Below are positions 1 through 6,155 of a stretch of 7,963 nt of DNA, piece after piece. Each line of letters opens with the position of its first letter. Within the stretch, counting starts at the first letter, position 1. The stretch lies in contig JAGSPQ010000122.1 of the NCBI GenBank assembly GCA_018262385.1, forward strand, positions 1-7,963, read 5' to 3'. The notes beneath the pieces were generated by a model. It had not been told where the DNA came from. It was given only the letters and a program-made list of their open reading frames with translations, and did no database searches. A program made the position numbers and the translations under genes. This DNA is from Myxococcaceae bacterium. GTDB taxonomy: Bacteria > Myxococcota > Myxococcia > Myxococcales > Myxococcaceae.

Positions 1-894
1 AACCTCGAACTCACCCATCCCGATCGCCCAGACCATCGAGTACCGCGCATTGAGCTCGAATCGGGGTTGGAAATGCACCGAGCCGTCGGGCGCGCGCCAA
101 CGGAAGGCATCGAGTCCGAACGGCCCGAAGTAGCCGGCCCGCCGCAGGGCCTGCGCAGTGGCCGTGGCCTCGCGCTGAAGCTGCTCGCGCTCCGTGGGCT
201 CGAGCGCGGTCGGCGCGGCGCGCTCGGTCGACAGCCACTGGCCTGACGCGTCGATCTGCTGCCGGGTGGGCTGCCCCAGGCTCAACTGCCCATCGGCCCC
301 CAGCCAGCCATGCAGCCCACAGTCGAGCTCCCGGGCCACCAGCGGCTCGACCTGCAGGCCGTCTCCCGAGCGGAGGGCGGCGTCGATCCACACCCGGTCC
401 GTCCGATTGAGCTCGCCGGAGGAAATCTTTCTTCGCCCCCGCCCGGCGTAGCCCAGGGGCCGCTTCATCAGCCAGTTTCGCTCGCTCGACACGCGGGCGA
501 GCAGGCGCGAGTCACAGAGCGCTTCGAGGAGCTCGCGCTCGTTCTGAACGAACCGGGCGCCCGGGAGCGCTTGTCCAAGCCCGTGCGCAAATCGCCGGTG
601 ATTCACCTCGCGCAACACCGCAGGCGAGGGCGCGGGCGGCACCCGCAGCCCGGCCCGGCTCAGCTGCTCGAGCGCCCAGCGGGTCGGGCACCAGGTCCGC
701 CCCCAGCGCGCGTGAAAGGTCTGCCTGGCGCTCGGCCACACGACTTCGTCTTGCGGCTGCATCAGCGGACCCAGCAACGGCAACAGGCCCTCCACCCGGG
801 CCCGCGTCACCTGGGTGGGGGTGTGGGGCCCTCCGCGCCGCAGCTCGTCTTCCGCGTCGAGGTTGAACACCCACCCCACCGGCTCGCGGCTCAC
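1..894 (-). CDS. ATP-grasp-like protein, 3' end beyond the window
   Basis: The frame is open for 298 codons from a GTG at 894 to the window edge, with no stop. The GTG overlaps the stop of the upstream ferritin-like gene by four bases (GTGA, 891-894), which is the main reason for this start. The N-terminus (VFNLDAEDEL, residues 9-18) resembles the pre-ATP-grasp strand of these ligases. ATP-grasp hallmarks follow: a lysine in WLMKRPLG (K144) with a Gly/Arg-rich loop GYAGRGRRK (148-156), an acidic pair in QVEPLVARELD (E183, E189), and GPFGLDAF (257-264) followed by FELNARYS (279-286), which matches the Mg-binding E-x-N signature (E280, N282). ATP-grasp enzymes join a carboxylate to an amine or thiol through an acyl phosphate. 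The substrate here is unknown. Family assignment is by motif only, and the remaining C-terminus is not visible. Confidence 0.8.
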   Translation of the reverse strand, partial: MSREPVGWVFNLDAEDELRRGGPHTPTQVTRARVEGLLPLLGPLMQPQDEVVWPSARQTFHARWGRTWCPTRWALEQLSRAGLRVPPAPSPAVLREVNHRRFAHGLGQALPGARFVQNERELLEALCDSRLLARVSSERNWLMKRPLGYAGRGRRKISSGELNRTDRVWIDAALRSGDGLQVEPLVARELDCGLHGWLGADGQLSLGQPTRQQIDASGQWLSTERAAPTALEPTEREQLQREATATAQALRRAGYFGPFGLDAFRWRAPDGSVHFQPRFELNARYSMVWAIGMGEFEV

Positions 895-1703
895 CGGCGA
901 CCCGCTGGCCCGGCGTCCCACCCCGCGAGGGCCTCGAGAAACTCTGCGGAGTACCCTGCGCGCAGACGCGCTTCGACGTTGAGCGGCGTCCCCCGCGCCA
1001 TCGCGGGGCTGATCGGATCCGGCAGGTACGTGCGCCACTTGTCGAACGCCACGTCGCCCGTGAACACCTCGAACCAGTGCAGCGCAAAGGCGGTGTGGGG
1101 CACTTCCTCTTCCACGATCTGCGCCTGAATGTCGGCCGCCCGCTGGTCGCCGGCCGCCGCAAAGGCCGCGGTGTAGCGCGCGCCATGATCGAGGTTGGCC
1201 CCCTCGAACGCGATGCCCAGCCGGGCGACGAAATGGGCCGGAGTCGGGTGGTCCGCCGGCACCCGCTTCCAGAACCAGTCGTTGACGGGGAAGGAGCCGA
1301 ACGGATGCCCGAGGGTCTGCAGGTGCTCCTCGTACAGCTGAAGGTGGCGAATCTCGTCGCGACACAGCGACAGCAACCCGCGTCGAAACGCCGCCGGCGT
1401 CGACGGGAACGCGAGGATCGCCCACGCCATCAGCTCGGCCGCCTGCAGCTCGTGATGCAGGAAGGTATGCAGAATCTCCGCGCGCCGGGCCGGCAGCTGC
1501 ACCTTGGGCGTCTTCTTCTTCTTCTCGCGCGCGATCAGCTCGGCCGGCCGGCCAGGCTTCGCCAACAGGTACGGGTGCGACGGGTGGCTCCAGTCGGCCG
1601 GGGGCGGGGGCGGCGCCAGCTTGTCTGCCAACCGGGTCGAGCGGATGAACTCCCACGCCCAGCGCTCGACCGACCCCTCGGGAGGTTTTGGCTGTTCCGA
1701 CAT
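891..1703 (-). CDS. ferritin-like DUF455 family protein (MiaE-like di-iron fold)
   Basis: This is a 270-residue soluble protein of about the usual length for the DUF455/COG2833 family. A helical bundle carries a near-complete set of di-iron ligands: E85 in FLHHELQAAE, E117 and H120 in RDEIRH, E167 in FEGANLDH, and E200 and H203 in EEEVPH. That is the E...ExxH...E...ExxH pattern of ferritin-like oxygenases, and the family is related in fold to the tRNA hydroxylase MiaE. A proline run (31-35) and a KKKK stretch (61-64) lie in the N-terminal region before the bundle. The ATG at 1703 is the only reasonable start, and it has no strong Shine-Dalgarno. The gene begins 46 bases after the phosphatase stop and overlaps the ATP-grasp gene by GTGA, so the two products probably act together. 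The substrate is unknown, and oxygen activation is inferred from the ligands. Confidence 0.9.
   Translation of the reverse strand: MSEQPKPPEGSVERWAWEFIRSTRLADKLAPPPPPADWSHPSHPYLLAKPGRPAELIAREKKKKTPKVQLPARRAEILHTFLHHELQAAELMAWAILAFPSTPAAFRRGLLSLCRDEIRHLQLYEEHLQTLGHPFGSFPVNDWFWKRVPADHPTPAHFVARLGIAFEGANLDHGARYTAAFAAAGDQRAADIQAQIVEEEVPHTAFALHWFEVFTGDVAFDKWRTYLPDPISPAMARGTPLNVEARLRAGYSAEFLEALAGWDAGPAGRR
1512..1526. repeat. short CTT trinucleotide tract inside the DUF455 gene
   Basis: Four CTT units followed by CTC read on the minus strand as one glutamate and four lysine codons (residues 60-64 of the DUF455 protein). The tract keeps frame, and a change in unit number would only alter the length of the lysine run. 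It stands out against the GC-rich surroundings because AAG repeats, but it is too short to call a contingency locus. Confidence 0.5.
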
Positions 1704-1749
1704 GCGTCGTCTCTAATACGGCCGCCCAGCAGTTCGTGCGGGGTTCGGC

Positions 1750-3753
1750 TCAGGGCAGGCGGGTGGGGACCTTGTTCCCGTCGGCCACCCCGTCGCCGTC
1801 GTCGTCCACCTGGAACACCACCACCCCCGGCAGCGCGGTGATCACCCGGCCCGGGTTGGCGGTGCCGGCCACGAAAGGAGGCAGCGCCTGGTTCGAGGTG
1901 TGCCCGCCGTCGTCGTTCACCAGGATCGCCACCACCGCGATCGTCGCGTTGGCGGGGACCTTGCCGGCCAGCGCCGGATACAGCGCGCTCCACTGAATCA
2001 GCGCCTCGTAGCCTTCGCCCGGCTTCACCGGCACCGGGGTGGTGGTGCGGACGCCCTCGCCGAAGTTGGCGGCGACCGGCAGCCACCCGAGGTTGGCGGG
2101 CAGGCCGTAGGGCGCGCGCAGCCCCCGCAGCCCGGCGCCGTTCAGCAGGTCCTCGATGCGCACGTCGGTGCCGCCGAAGCTGACCAGCGCGAGGTCGGCG
2201 CCGAAGCCGGTGACCGGTGGCGCGCTCACCGACAGCGCGCTCAACACGGCGTCGACGGTCCCGGTGGTGTCGCTCAGCGCTCCGTTGAGCGAGGCGGGGC
2301 CGGTGCTGGCGCCGAAGTCGACGTCGATCAGCAGCACCAGCGCGTTCTTCTGCCACTCCCAGAGCCCCTCGATTCCCACTGCGAGGCCGTGCGCGTCGGC
2401 GTCGACGACGAGCTTGTCGAGCTGGTTGATCCCCACCCCGTAGCCGGACACCGCCAGCTGGGTCGCCGGTGAGTGGCGCAGGTCGGCCAGGTGTCCGTCG
2501 GGGACGAGCAGCCGCGGGGGCGCGACGAAGGGCTGGGCGGTGAGCCGCGCCCGCATCGCCGCGTGCAGCCAGCGCTGGTCGACCAGCTGCCCATCGAACG
2601 CCTGGGTTCCGGGACCCTGGCCGAACACCGAGACCCGCGCGTTGGTGTGCTCGAGCCAGCGCCACTTCACGTCGGGCAGCACGCCCGCATCCTTCGCCGC
2701 TGTCACCTCGAGGCCGCCGCACTCGTGATCCGCGGTGACGATCAGCGTGACGTTCGCCCGGCCCTGCGCCCACTGGGTCACCGCGCGGATCGTGTCGTCG
2801 AAGGCGAGGGTCTCGTCGACGGCGCGGGGCAGATCATTGAGGTGGCTCGCCATGTCGATCCGCGCGCCCTCGATCATCAGGAAGAAGGGGCGGTCGGCAG
2901 CGGCCAGGTGGGTCAGCGCGGAGATCGACATCTGGCTCAGCGTCGGCTGGGGGGTGGCGGCGGCGCGGTCGCGCACGTAGTCGAGGTGCTCGGGCGCGAA
3001 CAGCCCGGCGACCTTCGACTTCGCTCCGGGGACGATCGCGTCCAGCTCGGTGCGGGTGCGGGCCACCTGGAAGCCGGCGTCGGCGAGATCTCCCAGCAGG
3101 CCCAGGTCGGTGCGATCCGAGCCGGGCCCCGCGGGAAGGAAGAAGCGGGTGCCGCCTCCGAGCATCACGTCCGGCCGGACGTCCCGCGCCTGGTCCTCGG
3201 CGATCTGCAGGTACTGGTTGCGATCGCTCTGGTGGGCGGTGAACGCCGCCGGGGTGGCGTGCGACACCGAGGCGGTGGTGACGACCCCGGCGCGCAGGCC
3301 GAGCTCGTGGGCCTGCTCGACCAGCGTCTTCGCCGGAGCGCCGAGGCGATCGAGCCCGACCTTGGCGTTGTAGGTGCGCTCGCCGGTGGAGAGGGTGGTG
3401 GCCGAGGCGGCCGAGTCGGTGATTCCCGACAGGCTGCCGGTGAGCACCTGGCCCCGGTGCGGCAGCGACTGCATGAACAGCTTCCCCGGCTGTCCGTGGC
3501 GGAACAGGCTGGCCGCTTCCAGCTGCCCCGGGCCCATCCCGTCGCCGATCATCAGGATGATGATCGCCGGATCCGAGCCCGCGTCGATCACGCCGCTGTC
3601 GCCCGGCCCGGCGTCGAACCTGCCCGCGTCGCTCTTGCCGGCGTCGGGAGCTCCCCCGTCGACGGGTGGGCCTGCGTCCGGGTCGACCGGCCGCGGGTCG
3701 CAGCCCACGCAGAGGAAGGTGGCGAGCGCGCCGAGGAGGATCCGGCCGATCAC
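1750..3753 (-). CDS. PhoA-type alkaline phosphatase lipoprotein with an extra C-terminal beta domain
   Basis: This 667-residue protein is predicted to hydrolyse phosphomonoesters outside the cytoplasm. A short hydrophobic signal ends in a somewhat atypical lipobox (CVGC, C18) and is followed by an Asp-Ala-Gly linker (26-59). The phosphatase domain (about 62-410) holds the full PhoA set: D71 in MIGDGMG, nucleophile S114 in TDSAASAT, T167 in HATPAAF, E295, D300 and H304 in EGARIDMASH, D342 and H343 in TADHECGG, and H369 in LEHTN. Residues corresponding to E. coli D153 and K328 are H165 and M301. Residues 411-645 lie beyond a normal alkaline phosphatase. They include LIDVDFG, a W-rich stretch and SNQALPP, reminiscent of glucodextranase-C/CBM9-like beta-sandwiches. 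The end (650-660) is an Asp-rich calcium-loop-like motif. The start is GTG, overlapping the DUF1795 stop (GTGA, 3750-3753), which implies coupled translation. The phosphatase identity is firm; the C-terminal fold is a suggestion. Confidence 0.95.
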   Translation of the reverse strand: MIGRILLGALATFLCVGCDPRPVDPDAGPPVDGGAPDAGKSDAGRFDAGPGDSGVIDAGSDPAIIILMIGDGMGPGQLEAASLFRHGQPGKLFMQSLPHRGQVLTGSLSGITDSAASATTLSTGERTYNAKVGLDRLGAPAKTLVEQAHELGLRAGVVTTASVSHATPAAFTAHQSDRNQYLQIAEDQARDVRPDVMLGGGTRFFLPAGPGSDRTDLGLLGDLADAGFQVARTRTELDAIVPGAKSKVAGLFAPEHLDYVRDRAAATPQPTLSQMSISALTHLAAADRPFFLMIEGARIDMASHLNDLPRAVDETLAFDDTIRAVTQWAQGRANVTLIVTADHECGGLEVTAAKDAGVLPDVKWRWLEHTNARVSVFGQGPGTQAFDGQLVDQRWLHAAMRARLTAQPFVAPPRLLVPDGHLADLRHSPATQLAVSGYGVGINQLDKLVVDADAHGLAVGIEGLWEWQKNALVLLIDVDFGASTGPASLNGALSDTTGTVDAVLSALSVSAPPVTGFGADLALVSFGGTDVRIEDLLNGAGLRGLRAPYGLPANLGWLPVAANFGEGVRTTTPVPVKPGEGYEALIQWSALYPALAGKVPANATIAVVAILVNDDGGHTSNQALPPFVAGTANPGRVITALPGVVVFQVDDDGDGVADGNKVPTRLP
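3577..3678 (-). repeat. Asp-Ala-Gly (DAG) repeat linker
   Basis: Residues 26-59 of the phosphatase contain five DAG tripeptides at irregular spacing (26, 37, 42, 47 and 57), separated by Pro, Gly, Ser and Val. At the DNA level this appears on the plus strand as recurring GCGTCG/GCGTCC/GCGTCA-type triplets. Such linkers are common just after the lipid-attached cysteine in myxobacterial exported proteins and probably serve as a flexible tether. Confidence 0.8.
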
Positions 3754-4280
3754 TTGGACACGAGCTTCGCGGCGACCACGCCTTCGCTCGTCTTCACCCG
3801 CGATCCGCCGGGCGGATCAGTCAGGTGGGCCAGGCCCATGTCGGCGCTGAGGCGCTCGACCGCGGGTGGAGTGCCGGTGAGGGTGACCAGGGTCAGGTGC
3901 CGCGGCCAGGAAGGCATGATCAGCAGCCGCTGGAAGACCACCGTCGAGGTCCGCGGGTCGGTGAAGCGGGTGTCCTGCCAGGAGGCGACCTGATCCAGGT
4001 AGACGACGGTGCCCGAGCGGACCACCTCGAAGCTGGCGTTCTGCTTCTTCGCGTCGGCGTTGGTCTGCTCGAGGAATCGGTCGGGGGCGTCGCCCGGGTT
4101 GCGCTCGTGCCGGCTGATCAGCACGTTCGGCTGCAGCCGCAGCGGGCTGTCTTTCGACGCGTCCGAGACCTCGCTTTCGAGCGGCGGAGCGTTGAAGCGG
4201 TAGAGCGAGCTGTCTTCCCAGTCGGGCGGGACCAGCATCCGCACCCCGTGGACGACCCGCAGCGAGTCTTCCGTGCTCAT
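3750..4280 (-). CDS. DcrB/DUF1795-like small protein
   Basis: The start chosen is the ATG at 4280, whose ATGA overlaps the stop of the CotH gene (4277-4280). A longer in-frame reading to 4379 lies inside the CotH gene and begins with an Arg-rich shadow sequence. The product is 176 residues with no signal peptide or membrane segment. Its layout fits the DcrB/DUF1795 alpha-beta fold: an N-terminal strand and PPDWEDSSLYRF (18-29), a central strand NVLISR (52-57), a helix DAPDRFLEQTNADAKKQ (64-80), then strands around VVYLDQVASW (92-101), VVFQRLLIMP (114-123) and HLTLVTLTG (128-136). This fold includes the Eag chaperones of type VI effectors and the lipoprotein DcrB. Unlike DcrB, this copy has no lipobox. 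Its position between kinase-like and phosphatase genes suggests an accessory or adaptor role. The assignment rests on strand pattern and a few motif-like positions. Confidence 0.75.
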   Translation of the reverse strand: MSTEDSLRVVHGVRMLVPPDWEDSSLYRFNAPPLESEVSDASKDSPLRLQPNVLISRHERNPGDAPDRFLEQTNADAKKQNASFEVVRSGTVVYLDQVASWQDTRFTDPRTSTVVFQRLLIMPSWPRHLTLVTLTGTPPAVERLSADMGLAHLTDPPGGSRVKTSEGVVAAKLVSK

Positions 4281-6061
4281 TTGGGCTCCAGCTGGCCGCG
4301 CTTGAAGTCGACCCCGGCGTGCTTGTCGAACGTCCGGCGGACATCGGCGATCTGCGCGAGCGCCGAGGCGCGGCGCCACTCGACGTACCTGGTGATCGCC
4401 GGCGCGTAGAGCCCGTTCTGCTGGATCAGCGCCCCTGCCTCGTTGGCTTTGTGCATCTGGTCGTTGCTGAACGGCCGCTGGGTGTGGCTCGGCCCATGGG
4501 CCGTGTCGGACTCATGGTAGGCGGCCTCCTTGTTCCGTTCCCAGAGCGCGCCGGCTTTGGCGCCGATCTTCTCCGGGGTGAACTCGGTCCTGGTCAGGTG
4601 CTCCATGTAGTCGAGCACGTACGCCTTGAACTGATCGTTGGCGAGGAGGTTGCGCCAGATCACCGGCACGTTCTCGGTCGGCCCCGAGCGCAGCAGGATG
4701 TCGAGGTCCTGCCACTTCGGCTGGCCTTCCCACCCGATGCCCCAGGTGCCGTCGAGATCCACCGGCAGCGCCGACCACTTCACCTCGCCGCTCTTGGCCT
4801 TCTCGCCGACCCACGCGAAGTTGGACGGGTTGATCAGGTTGTCCCACGAGCCGGTGAGCACCAGGCCGGTGTACGCGCGCAGCATCTCGTACACGTCCAT
4901 CGAGCCTTCGACCGACTGGCGGTAGGCGTCGGTGTTGAACCGGGCGGGGTCGGTGTCCGAGATCGCCTGGCCGCTGGCGTCGGTCAGCCCGATGCCGTTG
5001 ACCTTCTTCACGAACTTCGCGAACTCGCCGTAGGGCTCGTTGCCCTTGCCGGTCGCCAGGTCGTAGGTCTGATCGCTGTCGCCCTTCACCTTGTACTGAT
5101 CGCCGCCGTCGTCGCCGGCGGCGTTCTTGCGGTACTTCAGGTCGGCCTTGTCGAGCTTGCCGCCGCCGACTGCCTCGAAGCCGTCCGTCCACTGCGCCTT
5201 GAAGATCCAGACGTCGTCCGGCACTTCCCGCCTGGGGTTGATGGTGGTGACGGCGGTCTTCCACATCGTCTTGTCCAGCGGCTCTTCGAGGTTGCGCAGG
5301 CCCTGGTACCAGCCGTTGGCGAACCACTTCACCGGAGCGATGCGCTGGGTCGGCACCCCCAGCGTGTCGCGAAAGAAGTCCGCCGAGAGCGCGCGGCGAA
5401 CGGTCGACGGATCGCGGTTGAGGTTCTTGGCCTTGAACGTCTCGGGCCCTCCGGCTTCCTTGATTCCGTCGGCGTCGAGCCGGGTCCTCATGCTCGCCGC
5501 GGGATCGTTGAGGCTGGTGTTGCCGGTGCGCTGCAGGTCGACCGTCTGGCCTCGCTCGTAATAGAGGACGCCGTGCTCGCGGGACGGAGCGACGTAGTGG
5601 GTCGGCCCCGGGTCCGCCCAGTAGATCGACAGCTCGGTGGTCTGGGTGCCGGTGACCTTGATCGGCTTGCCCTGCGCGTCGTTGCCGCGGAAGTAGCCGA
5701 GATCGGTGTCGCGGATGTCCACGTAGAGCAGCGCCTTCGGATCGGGGGCGTTGAACCAGACGTCGCGGCCCGCGCGCGCTTCGTCGAGCTGCTGGAACAG
5801 CTCGCCCGCCCTGGTGAGGGTGCCGTCGGCGTTCTTGAGGGTGACGGCGTCCCCGGTCTCCCCGTTGGCCTTCTGCAGGCTGGCGAACAGCGACTTGCTG
5901 ATCTCGCTGCCCCGCAGGAAGGCGTCCTTCGACTTCGGGTCGTTGGCGTCCTGGGCGATCTTGCCGGCGTCGGCCCCGCCGACCTTGTTGACCGACACCG
6001 ACTCGAGCCGGCTCAGCAGCCACTTCGGATCGATGCTCCTGGGCATCCCTTTGATGTTCAT
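4277..6061 (-). CDS. CotH kinase-fold protein
   Basis: This 594-residue protein belongs to the CotH family, atypical protein kinases first known from Bacillus spore coats and since found in many bacteria. CotH landmarks appear in order: FFRDTLGVPTQRI (229-241), KWFANGWYQGLRNLEEPLDK (245-264, the lNGxYxGlYxlxE block), a probable ATP-binding lysine in VWIFKAQW (K288), a catalytic-loop-like GSWDNLINPSNFAW (404-417; D407, N411/N414), and the metal-binding VDLDGTWG (434-441; D435, D437). A Gly/Asp-rich insertion lies between about 296 and 345. The first roughly 220 residues are not recognisable, and there is no signal peptide or membrane segment, unlike many secreted CotH proteins. The ATG at 6061 is preceded by a good GGGAGG Shine-Dalgarno. 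An upstream in-frame extension to 6319 has no such site and crosses the divergent gene. The gene heads the minus-strand cluster. The substrate is unknown. Confidence 0.9.
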   Translation of the reverse strand: MNIKGMPRSIDPKWLLSRLESVSVNKVGGADAGKIAQDANDPKSKDAFLRGSEISKSLFASLQKANGETGDAVTLKNADGTLTRAGELFQQLDEARAGRDVWFNAPDPKALLYVDIRDTDLGYFRGNDAQGKPIKVTGTQTTELSIYWADPGPTHYVAPSREHGVLYYERGQTVDLQRTGNTSLNDPAASMRTRLDADGIKEAGGPETFKAKNLNRDPSTVRRALSADFFRDTLGVPTQRIAPVKWFANGWYQGLRNLEEPLDKTMWKTAVTTINPRREVPDDVWIFKAQWTDGFEAVGGGKLDKADLKYRKNAAGDDGGDQYKVKGDSDQTYDLATGKGNEPYGEFAKFVKKVNGIGLTDASGQAISDTDPARFNTDAYRQSVEGSMDVYEMLRAYTGLVLTGSWDNLINPSNFAWVGEKAKSGEVKWSALPVDLDGTWGIGWEGQPKWQDLDILLRSGPTENVPVIWRNLLANDQFKAYVLDYMEHLTRTEFTPEKIGAKAGALWERNKEAAYHESDTAHGPSHTQRPFSNDQMHKANEAGALIQQNGLYAPAITRYVEWRRASALAQIADVRRTFDKHAGVDFKRGQLEPK

Positions 6062-6063
6062 GG

Positions 6064-6072
6064 TTCCCTCCC
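6064..6072 (-). promoter_or_regulatory. strong Shine-Dalgarno of the CotH gene
   Basis: Reading the minus strand, GGGAGGGAA lies just upstream of the ATG at 6061, at normal spacing. It is the clearest ribosome binding site in the window and decides the CotH start. The other minus-strand genes have weak sites and seem to rely on overlap with the preceding gene. Confidence 0.7.
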
Positions 6073-6081
6073 GCCGGCGGG
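6070..6081. promoter_or_regulatory. perfect 12-base palindrome touching the CotH ribosome binding site
   Basis: CCCGCCGGCGGG is its own reverse complement and overlaps the upstream edge of the GGGAGG site (6070-6072). As DNA it could bind a dimeric regulator. As RNA a 12-base palindrome has no loop and would pair only partially. It is all G and C in GC-rich DNA, so chance is a serious alternative. Confidence 0.3.
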
Positions 6082-6155
6082 TCCTGAAGACGTCTGCTGC
6101 TCTTAGCCCAGGCGTGGAGGGTGCTCCAAACCATCGCCGGGGTAACGTCGCGCCC

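Larger units (their letters stand above)
6062..6155. promoter_or_regulatory. divergent intergenic region between the CotH gene and the acyltransferase gene
   Basis: These 94 bases must supply transcription in both directions unless a promoter lies inside a gene. No consensus sigma-70 or sigma-54 promoter is evident. A very weak minus-strand candidate is TTGGAG, 18 bases, then TAAGAG. Small symmetric elements are present: the GC palindrome at 6070-6081, AGACGTCT at 6088-6095, and a stem-loop TGGAG-GGTG-CTCCA at 6115-6128. The acyltransferase start has only a weak, distant G-rich site (about 6139-6142). Confidence 0.4.

Noticed and set aside
310..1128. A 272-codon plus-strand open frame at the left end
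   Set aside because: It is antisense to the ATP-grasp and DUF455 genes, which have clear motifs and a GTGA overlap; its product is low-complexity Arg/Pro-rich.
1512..1526. The CTT tract as a phase-variation switch
   Set aside because: It has only four to five in-frame trinucleotide units, so slippage would not shift the frame.
1535..2773. A 412-codon minus-strand open frame overlapping the phosphatase C-terminus
   Set aside because: It is a frame-shifted, Arg/Ala-rich reading of the phosphatase and DUF455 sequence with no family resemblance.
2473..3993. A 506-codon plus-strand open frame antisense to the phosphatase and DUF1795 genes
   Set aside because: The composition is Arg/Gly/Val-heavy with no motif, and it spans two real genes on the other strand with intact catalytic residues.
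4281..4379. An N-terminal extension of the DUF1795 frame
   Set aside because: It lies inside the CotH gene, is Arg-rich, and the ATG at 4280 gives the ATGA overlap typical of coupled genes.
4319..6106. A 595-codon open frame on the plus strand antisense to the CotH gene
   Set aside because: It mirrors the CotH codons in GC-rich DNA, has a Val/Gly/Arg/Leu-rich composition with no recognisable domain, and the opposite strand has clear CotH motifs and a good ribosome binding site.
5751..6155. An N-terminal extension of the acyltransferase frame
   Set aside because: The extra residues are antisense to the CotH coding region and show no domain; the product becomes membrane-protein-like only from the methionine at 6156.
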